64,000 nucleotides of DNA from Seohaeicola_A nanhaiensis (GTDB lineage: Bacteria; Pseudomonadota; Alphaproteobacteria; Rhodobacterales; Rhodobacteraceae). Positions 7,412-14,412 of the stretch are shown one piece after another. The stretch covers positions 62,001 through 126,000 of the forward strand of contig NZ_JBHSGI010000034.1 of the NCBI RefSeq assembly GCF_042654245.1, written 5' to 3'. Position 1 is the stretch's first letter; each line of letters begins with the position of its first letter. A program made the translations under genes and the position numbers. The notes below the pieces were generated by a model. The model was not told the DNA's origin. It made no database searches and was given only the letters and a program-made list of their open reading frames with translations.

Positions 7412-7566
7412 AGGCGTCAGAGGCAACATGGCTGGCAGAAGAAACCGGCAAGGTGCTGGCGGAAGCGCTGCGCCCATACATCAAGCGGATCGAAGCATTG
7501 GAGGTAGAGGTTAAGGCCGGTCATCAGCGTTTGAAGGAACTGGAGGCAGTACGTGAACAAGGTTGA
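7408..7566 (+). CDS. Small coiled-coil protein
   Basis: A 52-aa protein that is almost entirely helical, with heptad-like spacing (YIKRIEALEVEVKAGHQRLKE). It overlaps the preceding stop by four bases and the following gene by 14 bases. Genes of this size between capsid and tape measure are often head-tail connector or tail-assembly proteins in phages, but this one is too short and plain for assignment. Confidence 0.5.
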   Translation: MKASEATWLAEETGKVLAEALRPYIKRIEALEVEVKAGHQRLKELEAVREQG

Positions 7567-7774
7567 TCGGGCGAACCACGCCGCTTGTGATGAATTGCAA
7601 GCGCTCGCTTCCCGGCTGGTGCTGTCGGGATTCCAATTCGAGCAGGTTAACGTGATCTTGCAAGCGGTCTTGCCGCTGGCGAATGCAAATGCTCGCCTGC
7701 GGCACCGCCTGGAAGTCCTGGAGCGGCGCGAACGGACGCAGGCGCAGGTAATGGAGGCCAAGACGGATGGCTGA
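7553..7774 (+). CDS. Small helical protein preceding the tape-measure gene (possible tail assembly protein)
   Basis: A 73-aa protein from a GTG start. It consists of two predicted helices (ANHAACDELQALASRLVLSG and LANANARLRHRLEVLERRE). It overlaps the previous gene by 14 bases and the tape-measure gene by 8 bases. In tailed phages the gene just before the tape measure usually encodes a tail assembly chaperone, often expressed with a frameshift. Position alone suggests that role here; no slippery sequence or family signature was identified. Confidence 0.5.
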   Translation: MNKVDRANHAACDELQALASRLVLSGFQFEQVNVILQAVLPLANANARLRHRLEVLERRERTQAQVMEAKTDG

Positions 7775-9788
7775 CATTGAAAGCGCTCTTGTTGTCCGCC
7801 TGGAGGCGAGCCTGACCAAGCTGGAAAAGCAGATGGCGCGGGCACGGCAGGTCACGGCCAGCACCTCAACCGGCATTGAAAAGCGGTTCGACCAGATGAA
7901 TACGCGCATTGCCGCGAACGCCAACAAGGCGGCCGAGGGCCTGACCCGGATCGGCACCAGCGCGGGCGCGAGTCGGTTTGTGTTGCAGAACACGGCGAAT
8001 CAGCTTGGAGACGTGGCGGTGCAGATCAGCGCGGGCACCAGCGCCAGCCGGGCCTTGTCTCAGCAGTTGCCGCAGCTTCTGGGCGGCTTCGGTGCTCTAG
8101 GCGGCACTCTTGGCCTTGTCGGGCCGCTTCTGGGCACCGTGGCGGCAATCGGCATCCCGGTCGCAATCGCCTTGGCGAGCATGGGCGGCAAAGCTGAAAG
8201 CCTGTCCGACCAAATGAAGGAACTTGCCAAGGCGACGGACGCTTACAACGCTGCGGCGCGCGCGTCGGCCGTGTCAGCTGGCGACCTGGTTTCGCAGTAT
8301 GGCGACCGCGCCGCCGAGGCGCAGCAGATACTGGAGTTTCAGAAGCAGATTGCGGCGGTTCGGGCGCAACGGGCTTTCGCGGACGTGGCCGGTTCTCTGC
8401 CGGGCGAGTTTGCCGGTATCGGCGCAGGTGTCACACGGCAGGAGGTCGAGATTGCCGGGCAAATCCTTGCCCTGGAGGAAGACCTTTTCGCCTCCCGTGA
8501 GAAGGAAATTCAGCAACTCAAGGATCTTGGTCGGGCGCGGACTGAGGCGCAGACCGCCCGGTTGCAAGAGCTGCGCGCGGCGCAGGGGCAAAGCCTTTCC
8601 AATGTTCTGAATGCCGACAACGACCTGATCAAGGCAATCCAGTCCATTCGGAAGGAATTGAAGGTCGGGACCTTTGAGGCGGCCGAGATGGCCGCCACGC
8701 TTGCGGAAATCCAGACAGCCGGAACCCTGGAGGCGCAGACCGATGCAATGTCGCGTTTTGCCCAGCAGATTTTCACCGCGACGGGCGGCTTGAAGGATGC
8801 GGATGAAACGACCATCGGCCTTTACGAATCGCTTCTGATCGCAGTTGAGAACGGGCTGACCTTTGCGCAGATCAATCTGGCCGCTGGCGTCAAGGATGCA
8901 GCGGACGAGGCTGGACGGCTTGCTGACAACCTGCTGGCCGCTTTCAACCGACAGAACGCCTTGGCGGCAGGGTATGAGGCTGGCACGGCTGATCCGAGTG
9001 GCCGGATTTACGGCGGGCGTGGCCGTGGCCCGACGCCAGTTGAACGCGCGGAAATGGTTATCGGCTATGTGACCCCGCCGGAGAAAACGCGCGGAGGTGG
9101 CGGCGGTAAGAAAGTCCCCGATGGGCTGAAAGAGGCCGAACGGCTGTTCAATGACACTCGCACAGCGGCCGAGAAGTATGCGACCGAAATGGAGCGCATC
9201 AACGAGCTTCACCGGCTGTTCCCGGAGATCGTCACGAACGAGGTGCGGGACCGGGCGGTGAGCGCTCTGAACGAAAGCGCGGCGCAGCTGAGCGACACGG
9301 CGAAGACGCTGGAAAACTCTCTGGAGGATATGTTCGCCTCTATCGTGACCGGTTCGGCTTCGGCCAAGGATGCGGTTGCCTCGCTGCTGAATGAGCTATC
9401 GCGAATGTTGATCCATTCGGCGTTCAAGGGGCTGGGCGCTGGCAAGTGGCTTGATGGCCTGTTTGGTGGCCTGTTCAAGCCTCGTGCCGGTGGCGGCATG
9501 GTTTCGGCCGGCAGTCCCTACATGGTCGGAGAGGCCGGGCCGGAACCCTTCTTCCCGAAGGTGGACGGGCGCATTCTCAGCGTGTCTCAAGCGCAGTCCG
9601 CGCTTCGGAGTGCAAGCGGAGCGGGCGGCTCTGGGCAACAATTCACCTTTGCACCGCAGATCGACGCGCGGGGGGCGGATCAGGCCGCAGTCGCGCGCCT
9701 GGAGGCCGCAATGGTGGCGATGCACCGGCAATTTGAGAATCGGGTGCGAACGTCTGTCATCAGCGACAGCAAACGGGGGCGAATCTGA
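7767..9788 (+). CDS. Phage tail tape-measure protein
   Basis: A 673-aa protein that sets tail length and helps DNA passage in long-tailed phages. It has an N-terminal helical region (about 1-60). A hydrophobic Gly/Ala-rich stretch follows at about 105-140 (GGFGALGGTLGLVGPLLGTV). A long alpha-helical middle and a short Gly-rich linker (about 450) come next. The C-terminus is of lambda GpH type: TLENSLEDMFASIVTG, then a Gly-rich 'GGLFKPRAGGGMVSAG' region and YMVGEAGPEPFFP. That last motif is very common at the end of tape-measure proteins. For a siphophage this length would imply a fairly short tail. No other recognisable tail genes follow. Confidence 0.82.
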   Translation: MADIESALVVRLEASLTKLEKQMARARQVTASTSTGIEKRFDQMNTRIAANANKAAEGLTRIGTSAGASRFVLQNTANQLGDVAVQISAGTSASRALSQQLPQLLGGFGALGGTLGLVGPLLGTVAAIGIPVAIALASMGGKAESLSDQMKELAKATDAYNAAARASAVSAGDLVSQYGDRAAEAQQILEFQKQIAAVRAQRAFADVAGSLPGEFAGIGAGVTRQEVEIAGQILALEEDLFASREKEIQQLKDLGRARTEAQTARLQELRAAQGQSLSNVLNADNDLIKAIQSIRKELKVGTFEAAEMAATLAEIQTAGTLEAQTDAMSRFAQQIFTATGGLKDADETTIGLYESLLIAVENGLTFAQINLAAGVKDAADEAGRLADNLLAAFNRQNALAAGYEAGTADPSGRIYGGRGRGPTPVERAEMVIGYVTPPEKTRGGGGGKKVPDGLKEAERLFNDTRTAAEKYATEMERINELHRLFPEIVTNEVRDRAVSALNESAAQLSDTAKTLENSLEDMFASIVTGSASAKDAVASLLNELSRMLIHSAFKGLGAGKWLDGLFGGLFKPRAGGGMVSAGSPYMVGEAGPEPFFPKVDGRILSVSQAQSALRSASGAGGSGQQFTFAPQIDARGADQAAVARLEAAMVAMHRQFENRVRTSVISDSKRGRI

Positions 9789-9796
9789 TTCAGGCG

Positions 9797-9817
9797 TGCC
9801 TTCCAACTTGGAAGGCA
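9797..9817. repeat. 21-bp palindrome after the tape-measure gene
   Basis: Perfect 10-bp arms TGCCTTCCAA and TTGGAAGGCA around a single C, starting 9 bases after the tape-measure stop. It could end transcription, but no T-run follows. Its central CAACTTG is identical to the centre of another palindrome at 10972-10988. It may be a protein-binding site or transcript-end hairpin. Confidence 0.5.
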
Positions 9818-9910
9818 TCAGCCTTGAAAAGGGAGGACGACCAAAATTCAACGCTTGAAGATGCACAGCTTAGAATTGCATGGCACGTGCAAACCTACCA
9901 TACCTGCCGG

Positions 9911-10045
9911 ATGGACTACCGCTTAGCCATCTTGTTTCTGGTCGTCGCCATCGTATTGGGGGGAGTTGGATATATGTTTGTCTATCGTGACTGGGCGTCA
10001 GCCAGCCATCGAAGCTGTTTCAGCGCTACCTTTGGCCCGTGCTAA
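9911..10045 (+). CDS. Possible single-pass membrane peptide
   Basis: A 44-aa frame with one clear hydrophobic helix near the N-terminus (LAILFLVVAIVLGGVGYMFV) followed by a short polar tail with two Cys. It could be a small element membrane protein, for instance a lysis or exclusion factor, but no ribosome site is evident. The longer TTG-start version (from 9824) adds unremarkable residues. The rest of 9818-10049 shows no gene. Confidence 0.3.
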   Translation: MDYRLAILFLVVAIVLGGVGYMFVYRDWASASHRSCFSATFGPC

Positions 10046-10049
10046 GATG

Positions 10050-10247
10050 TTAAACTCGCTTGTATATCATTGGCTTAATGGCATATTGTGCGTTTCCTTC
10101 TGCCCTGAATGTGTTTTCATCAATCCGTGTGAGTTCCGGACCTCCGACGATCCGGCATACTTCTCGGCCGTCATCTTGGCGAAGCACTGCAACTGATCTA
10201 ACGTTGCCATGCTCGTCCAGACATTCAAACACGCTCTCACGTTCCAT
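10050..10247 (-). CDS. Small hypothetical protein in operon with the HTH repressor
   Basis: A 65-aa protein whose start follows the repressor stop by three bases, so the two are cotranscribed. The sequence (ESVFECLDEHGNVRSVAVLR, then a basic/polar C-terminus) reads as a small beta-rich fold: several short strands and a C-terminal YAIKPMIYKRV. No toxin or antitoxin family is recognised. It is in the usual position for a partner of a Cro/C1-type regulator, so an antirepressor or toxin-antitoxin relationship is possible. Confidence 0.65.
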   Translation of the reverse strand: MERESVFECLDEHGNVRSVAVLRQDDGREVCRIVGGPELTRIDENTFRAEGNAQYAIKPMIYKRV

Positions 10248-10250
10248 TGC

Positions 10251-10481
10251 CTATTCCTTTCGTTTAAGCCTAACCCCGGCTCCGCCGCCATTCTCTGCGA
10301 TGAACTGGACTCCAGCGTCTTCAAGCGCGGCACGAATCGCGGCGGTTGCATGGCCGGGGCCTGTCGCATCGGTTTCGGCGCGCGTGACCGTATTCCGGTG
10401 AACGCCGGCCTTTTCCGCAAGATCACGGACGGTCCAGTTGAGCAATCCACGCGCCGCCCTGATTTGTGCGCTTGTCACCAT
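10251..10481 (-). CDS. XRE/Cro-C1-type HTH regulator of the element
   Basis: A 76-aa DNA-binding protein made almost entirely of a lambda-repressor-like HTH: QIRAARGLLNWTVRDLAEKAG, then VHRNTVTRAETD as the recognition region. It has a short C-terminal tail in the style of transcriptional regulators of roughly this size in alphaproteobacteria (IRAALEDAGVQFI). The ATG at 10481 is preceded by AAGGGG at good spacing, so the longer frame to 10571 is not needed. It is transcribed away from the gene at 10549. By analogy it represses that divergent promoter and keeps the element quiet. Confidence 0.82.
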   Translation of the reverse strand: MVTSAQIRAARGLLNWTVRDLAEKAGVHRNTVTRAETDATGPGHATAAIRAALEDAGVQFIAENGGGAGVRLKRKE

Positions 10482-10548
10482 TGCTGCCCCTTGATATTGT
10501 GCATTTGTCACCTTTGCTGTGACGGTAGCATAACGGGAGAATTTGGCA
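10482..10548. promoter_or_regulatory. Divergent control region with candidate operator repeats
   Basis: The 67 bases between the repressor and the divergent gene contain GTCAC-N7-GTGAC and an overlapping GTG-N7-CAC. These are inverted repeats of the size bound by Cro-like dimers. TTGTCA at 10505 with TAGCAT about 15 bases later could be the rightward promoter, and GGGAGA precedes the ATG at 10549. The repeats are seen; their use by the adjacent HTH protein is inferred. Confidence 0.5.
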
Positions 10549-10965
10549 ATGACCGCATCGAAACTAGACACCGCTCAACCTGAACTCGACCTGACGACGC
10601 AACGCGGCCGTGTCGCCGCCTGGTGCCGTTGGTTCGACTTGGAAGAACCTAAGCTGAAATACAGAAAGGGCGATCTGCTTACGTCCAGCGTGGGCTGGAT
10701 CGGCAGCGTTGGCGCTTCTATCGACTGGATCGTTTGCGGCGATCCGAAAAGCATGGCGATTGCCTATCGGAAGAGCGAGCAAGAGCGGCGCGGTATGCTC
10801 GATGCTTTGCGCAAGCTGGAAATGACCGAGGCGGAGATGAGCGCGCTACTTCTCGCCATGCGCACCGTGGCCGAGGATGGGGTTGACGTTGAGGAGGCGC
10901 TCCAGCTCTGGAAGCAGGCCGTCTATGACCGGCGGGAGAATCCGACCACGGCCGCGCAGCACTAA
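10549..10965 (+). CDS. Hypothetical protein divergent from the repressor
   Basis: A 138-aa soluble protein of unknown family. The N-terminal part has a Trp-rich segment (WCRWFDLEEPKLKYRKG). The middle reads as a strand-turn region (GWIGSVGASIDWIVCGD), and the C-terminus is helical (DALRKLEMTEAEMSALLLAM). I choose the ATG at 10549 over the TTG at 10543 because GGGAGA is nine bases before it. In a phage this is the place of cro, cII or an early effector, but the sequence shows no HTH. It is followed by a strong terminator, so it is transcribed alone. Confidence 0.65.
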   Translation: MTASKLDTAQPELDLTTQRGRVAAWCRWFDLEEPKLKYRKGDLLTSSVGWIGSVGASIDWIVCGDPKSMAIAYRKSEQERRGMLDALRKLEMTEAEMSALLLAMRTVAEDGVDVEEALQLWKQAVYDRRENPTTAAQH

Positions 10966-10971
10966 CCGCGC

Positions 10972-10988
10972 TGTCGCAACTTGCGACA
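10972..10988. repeat. 17-bp palindrome upstream of the terminator
   Basis: Perfect 8-bp arms TGTCGCAA and TTGCGACA around one C, directly before a rho-independent terminator. The central CAACTTG repeats the centre of the palindrome at 9797-9817. It could be a second hairpin of the terminator or a binding site near the right end of the element. Confidence 0.4.
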
Positions 10989-10990
10989 CG

Positions 10991-11017
10991 GGCCGGGCCT
11001 TCGGGTCCGGCCTTTTT
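10991..11017 (+). terminator. Rho-independent terminator at the right end of the element
   Basis: A 9-bp stem (GGCCGGGCC with GGTCCGGCC, one G-U pair) closes a TTCG tetraloop and is followed by five T. This is a textbook intrinsic terminator. It insulates the gene ending at 10965 from the attachment site and tRNA-Cys. Confidence 0.88.
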
Positions 11018-11020
11018 CTA

Positions 11021-11036
11021 TGGGCGGGTAGGTTGC
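11021..11036 (+). repeat. Sub-terminal direct repeat, right copy (possible integrase arm site)
   Basis: Exact second copy of TGGGCGGGTAGGTTGC, the first being at 922-937. It lies 60 bases from the tRNA-side attachment core. Same interpretation as the left copy. Confidence 0.6.
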
Positions 11037-11096
11037 ACCTCTTGAGCGGGCATCCGGTAATTTATGTCGGAAAAACAATAGCTTAAACGTAGCCTC

Positions 11097-11111
11097 TGGA
11101 GGCGGGTACCG
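11097..11111 (+). repeat. tRNA-side attachment site repeat (att core copy 2)
   Basis: Matches 800-814 exactly and forms the last 15 bases of tRNA-Cys read on the minus strand (end of T-stem, acceptor strand and CCA). Because this copy keeps the tRNA whole, integration did not damage the gene. Confidence 0.85.
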
Positions 11112-11170
11112 GAATCGAACCGGTCTACACGGATTTGCAATCCGCTGCGTAACCTCTCCGCCAACCCGCC
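11097..11170 (-). tRNA. tRNA-Cys (GCA)
   Basis: A 74-base tRNA including an encoded CCA. The acceptor strands GGCGGGT and ACCCGCC pair fully. The anticodon arm carries GCA within GGATTGCAAATCC, and the T-arm has ACCGG-TTCGATT-CCGGT. It decodes the two Cys codons. It is the insertion target of the 10.3 kb element, whose right end is the tRNA 3' end. Confidence 0.97.
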
Positions 11171-11289
11171 AACTGCCGTGGCTGGATAGATTTTCCCGGT
11201 GATCCCGTCAAGCGGTTATCCGGTGGGCGGGATGGCTTGTGTTTGGAGCTTTTGCGCTCGTCCGGATCATCCGCCGTATCGAAGTCGCG

Positions 11290-11319
11290 GGTCAAAGTTT
11301 GACCAGACGGTCAAAGACC
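11290..11319. promoter_or_regulatory. Paired GGTCAAA palindromes upstream of the RTX gene
   Basis: GGTCAAA-G-TTTGACC (11290-11304) is a 15-bp palindrome. Four bases later comes GGTC-AAA-GACC (11309-11319). They lie about 85 bases before the RTX start and 120 bases upstream of tRNA-Cys, and look like a tandem operator. The regulator is unknown. The remainder of 11171-11402 shows no gene. Confidence 0.45.
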
Positions 11320-11402
11320 TTGACTTTCATCGGGATTTCAAAATGTTTTAGGCCCGTCCGCTGGCGGCTGCAAGCGCCGCCTCCGATCTGTGGTCGGGGC
11401 GG

Positions 11403-13496
11403 ATGGCGCGGTTCACCGCGTGCAATGAGACTATTTTACTGGACGTATTGATGCCCCTTACTCTTCTGCCCGAATATTCGCTGAGCGATTTCCTGTCTCT
11501 TTTCACCCTCAAGTTCGGAACCGAGGCTCGTGTGGCCGGCCTGCCCAACGGGCAGATCGTTGCGACCTGGTCCGAACCGGCGGGAGACAGGTCGATCCAC
11601 GTGCGGATGTTTGCACCTGACGGCGCGCCCCTGGGACCGGGCAGCGTGGCCAACACGCCCTCCGAGCATGCGCATTCCGACAGCCAGGTCACCGCGCTGG
11701 CCGATGGCGGGTTCGTCGTCACCTGGTCGATGACCATCTCGGGCGGCGAAGACAACGTCTTTGCCCGTGTTTATGGTGCCAACGGTGCGCCGAAGGGCCA
11801 GCCCTTCCTGGTGTCCGAGGATGGCGGAAATGTCGAGGCAACCGAGGACGACGACCAATTTGGCGACGTGGTCGGCACCGCTGATGGCGGGGCGATTTTC
11901 GTGTGGGAGGCTCGGGGCCCGAACGACCTCTACGGTCGCGTCCTTGCGCCGGATGGGATTACCCTGGGCGCCCCGGTGCTGCTGAACAGCGCGGGCGAGG
12001 ATTCACGCGTCGTTCAGCTGGCGAACGGGGATATCCTTGTGATCACGGGCGGCGACAGCAATATCGGCACAGAAATCCGCCTGTCGGGGCCGGATCTGGT
12101 CAGTGCGCCGGCCAGTGATCCCGGCGCGGGCGGACCGGTCTTCCTGCAGATCGACCAGACGCCGGACCAGCACGGGACGGTGACGGGCTTTGCCCCGAAC
12201 GTGATCCAGCCGCTGGCGGCGGGCGGCTTTGTCATGGGCTACCGCTATGACAATGACATCCGGTATGAGACTCCTATCGACCACTTCCGGCTGGACTGGT
12301 ACGACAACGCCGGCGCGCTGACCAAGCGGATCGACATACCCTTCCCGGCTCCGGAGTGGGGCGAGGAATACAGCATCGGTCAGGTCGTACCGGTCGAGGG
12401 TGACCGGCTGCTGATCGTTTGGCAGGTGGCCGTCGCAACAAGTGATTTCGATATTCTCGTGCAATTGCTGAACGCCGACGGAAGTTCGGCGGGCGACGCG
12501 CAGCGCCTGACCGAGCATGCAAACGCATCCCAGACGCTGCTGGAGGCGACCGTGCTCGACAACGGCAATGTCGCGGTTGTCTGGGCGGATGCGTCGAATG
12601 GCGCTGTGAACGGCGGGATCGACCCCCTGCATATCCGTGTGGTGGAAATCCCCGGCTCCACCTCGCAACCGGGCGGGCCGACCTCCGGCGATGATATTCT
12701 GAAAGGGACCGCCGCACGTGACGTCATCGATGCCCTGCAGGGGGACGACGTGGTGAGCGGACTGGGCGGAGCGGACCGTCTGTCGGGCGGTCTGGGCAAC
12801 GACACCCTGAACGGCGGGGCCGGGCGCGATGTGCTGATCGGCGGCGGCGGACATGACCGGCTGGTGGGCGGCGTCGGCAACGATCGGCTGTTCGGCAATG
12901 CTGGCAACGACACCCTGCTGGGCGGCGGCGGTGACGACAGCCTGAACGGAAGCGCGGGCCGGGACATCCTGCGCGGCGGTATCGGAAATGACGTGCTGCT
13001 GGGCGGCGGAGGGCCGGACCGGCTGTTCGGCGAGTCAGGTGCGGACAGGCTGACGGGGCATGCGGGCAACGATCTGCTGAACGGCGGGACGGGAAATGAC
13101 ACCCTCGACGGCGGTGCCGGGCGTGACCGAATGATCGGCGGCGGCGGCAACGACCGCATGATGGGAGCGGCCGGCAACGACATCATGCAAGGCGGCGGCG
13201 GGCGGGACCGGATCGACGGCGGCGCGGGGTCGGACCGCATGGCCGGCGGCGCCGGAGTGGACAGTTTCGTCTTCAAGGGTCAGGTCGGTCAGGACGTGGT
13301 CACCGACTTTGTCGTCGGCGTCGACCGGCTGGTCTTTGCCTCGGCCCTGTTCGGTGGAGAGAATGCTGCGCAGATCGTCGCGGATGGCGTGGTCACCGGG
13401 GATGGCGTCCTGCTCGAGATCAGCGCGACAGACAGCATCCTGTTGCGGGGCTTGACCGACAAGACCGGGCTGGAGGATGACATTACAATCCTCTGA
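11403..13496 (+). CDS. RTX (hemolysin-type calcium-binding) protein, likely type I secreted
   Basis: A 697-aa protein with no N-terminal signal peptide. The first 430 residues hold about seven repeats of a strand motif of the form L.[DN]G[GN]..V.W (for example ALADGGFVVTWS, TADGGAIFVWE, LDNGNVAVVWA), which suggests a beta-propeller-like domain. Residues about 445-615 form about 18 consecutive GGxGxDxhx nonapeptides, the calcium-binding beta-roll. A conserved post-RTX segment (DSFVFKGQVG, VTDFVVGVDRLVF) and a C-terminal region typical of type I secretion follow. The start may be the ATG at 11451 (MPLTLLPEYS) rather than 11403. No catalytic domain is evident, so adhesion or surface functions are as likely as toxicity. 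A TolC gene lies 0.9 kb downstream. Confidence 0.85.
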   Translation: MARFTACNETILLDVLMPLTLLPEYSLSDFLSLFTLKFGTEARVAGLPNGQIVATWSEPAGDRSIHVRMFAPDGAPLGPGSVANTPSEHAHSDSQVTALADGGFVVTWSMTISGGEDNVFARVYGANGAPKGQPFLVSEDGGNVEATEDDDQFGDVVGTADGGAIFVWEARGPNDLYGRVLAPDGITLGAPVLLNSAGEDSRVVQLANGDILVITGGDSNIGTEIRLSGPDLVSAPASDPGAGGPVFLQIDQTPDQHGTVTGFAPNVIQPLAAGGFVMGYRYDNDIRYETPIDHFRLDWYDNAGALTKRIDIPFPAPEWGEEYSIGQVVPVEGDRLLIVWQVAVATSDFDILVQLLNADGSSAGDAQRLTEHANASQTLLEATVLDNGNVAVVWADASNGAVNGGIDPLHIRVVEIPGSTSQPGGPTSGDDILKGTAARDVIDALQGDDVVSGLGGADRLSGGLGNDTLNGGAGRDVLIGGGGHDRLVGGVGNDRLFGNAGNDTLLGGGGDDSLNGSAGRDILRGGIGNDVLLGGGGPDRLFGESGADRLTGHAGNDLLNGGTGNDTLDGGAGRDRMIGGGGNDRMMGAAGNDIMQGGGGRDRIDGGAGSDRMAGGAGVDSFVFKGQVGQDVVTDFVVGVDRLVFASALFGGENAAQIVADGVVTGDGVLLEISATDSILLRGLTDKTGLEDDITIL

Positions 13497-13667
13497 AGAC
13501 GGCATGGTGTGCCCGTGTCCTGCAGGCGCAGCCGCCGCTTCTGGGCCCATGGGACGCTGTGACGCCCCGGTCCACCTGCGATTTGGCGGCGCGAGGCGTT
13601 GCCGGGGCGCGCGGTCTGTGGCACATCTGTCCGGGACTGGCCCACAGTGAACCGAAGAGTTTAGCCC

Positions 13668-14321
13668 ATGATCGACTTCGCCGCCCGCCGCCACATGATG
13701 GTGGATACCCAGGTCCGCCCGTCGGATGTCACCAAATTTCCGATCATCGACGCGATGCTGAGCGTCCCGCGCGAGTTGTTCGTGCCGGACTCGCTGCGCG
13801 AGGCCGCCTATGCGGGCGACAACATCGATCTCGGCCGCGGCCGGGTGATGCTCGAACCGCGCACGCTGGCCAAGATGCTGGACGCGCTGGCGGTCGAGGG
13901 AGACGAACTGGTCCTGGATGTCGGATCCGGATTTGGCTATTCCGCGGCGGTTGTCGCGCGGATGGCGCAGGCGGTGGTCGCCGTCGAAGAGAACGAGGCG
14001 ATGGCCGGGGAAGCGCCGGCACTGTTGTCCGAAGTGGGCGCCGACAACGTGATCGTGCATCAGGGACCGCTGGCCGAGGGTGCCGCGGAACATGGCGCCT
14101 ACGATGTCATTCTCGTCCAAGGCGGGGTTAACCAGCTGCCCGAGGCGCTGGTGGCCCAGCTCAAGGATGGCGGACGCATCGCCTGCCTGTTCATGGAAGG
14201 CGCGCTGGGATCGGTCCGGATCGGCTACAAGTCGGGCGGCTCGGTTTCCTGGCGGTTCGCCTTCAACGCCGGGGCACCGGTGCTGCCGGGGTTTGAACGA
14301 CACACCGCCTTTGTCTTTTGA
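13668..14321 (+). CDS. Protein-L-isoaspartate O-methyltransferase-like protein
   Basis: A 217-aa SAM-dependent methyltransferase of the PIMT family, which repairs isoaspartyl residues in aged proteins. FVPDSLREAAYAGDNIDLG and the MLEPRTLAKMLDAL segment are the usual PIMT lead-in. LDVGSGFGYSA is the SAM motif I, and VVAVEENEAM supplies the ribose-binding acid. It lies 92 bases before tolC. This pairing is common in alphaproteobacteria, and such genes are often divergent PIMT homologues rather than the classic repair enzyme. Confidence 0.85.
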   Translation: MIDFAARRHMMVDTQVRPSDVTKFPIIDAMLSVPRELFVPDSLREAAYAGDNIDLGRGRVMLEPRTLAKMLDALAVEGDELVLDVGSGFGYSAAVVARMAQAVVAVEENEAMAGEAPALLSEVGADNVIVHQGPLAEGAAEHGAYDVILVQGGVNQLPEALVAQLKDGGRIACLFMEGALGSVRIGYKSGGSVSWRFAFNAGAPVLPGFERHTAFVF

Positions 14322-14412
14322 GCGCAGGCGCTTGCCACGTCCGCCGAATTGGTATCAGACTCCCGAAGTCGGCGCGTTTGGGGCGGAGCGGGCGGACGCG
14401 ACTGGCAAGTAG

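Larger units (their letters stand above)
800..11111. mobile_element. Integrative element (prophage remnant or phage satellite-like) at tRNA-Cys
   Basis: A 10.3 kb element is bounded by an exact 15-bp direct repeat (TGGAGGCGGGTACCG at 800-814 and 11097-11111). The right copy is the 3' end of an intact tRNA-Cys(GCA) gene. A second exact direct repeat of 16 bp (922-937 and 11021-11036) sits just inside both ends. The cargo is a tyrosine integrase at the left end, a TOPRIM/TopoVI-A-like protein, a PrimPol primase, a ParB-like fragment, an HK97-type capsid, a tape-measure protein, and a repressor module at the right end. All three expected parts (att repeats, integrase, phage genes) agree. The integrase lies at the end far from the tRNA, which is less common than the tRNA-proximal position. 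Confidence 0.88.

Noticed and set aside
12697..13250. Tandem DNA repeat or CRISPR-like array
   Set aside because: The 27-base periodicity is explained by the RTX nonapeptide coding repeats. No spacers or cas genes occur in the window.
12380..13276. Pro/Ser-rich minus-strand frame opposite the RTX repeats
   Set aside because: The periodic pattern is simply the complement of the nonapeptide repeat; no independent coding signal is present.
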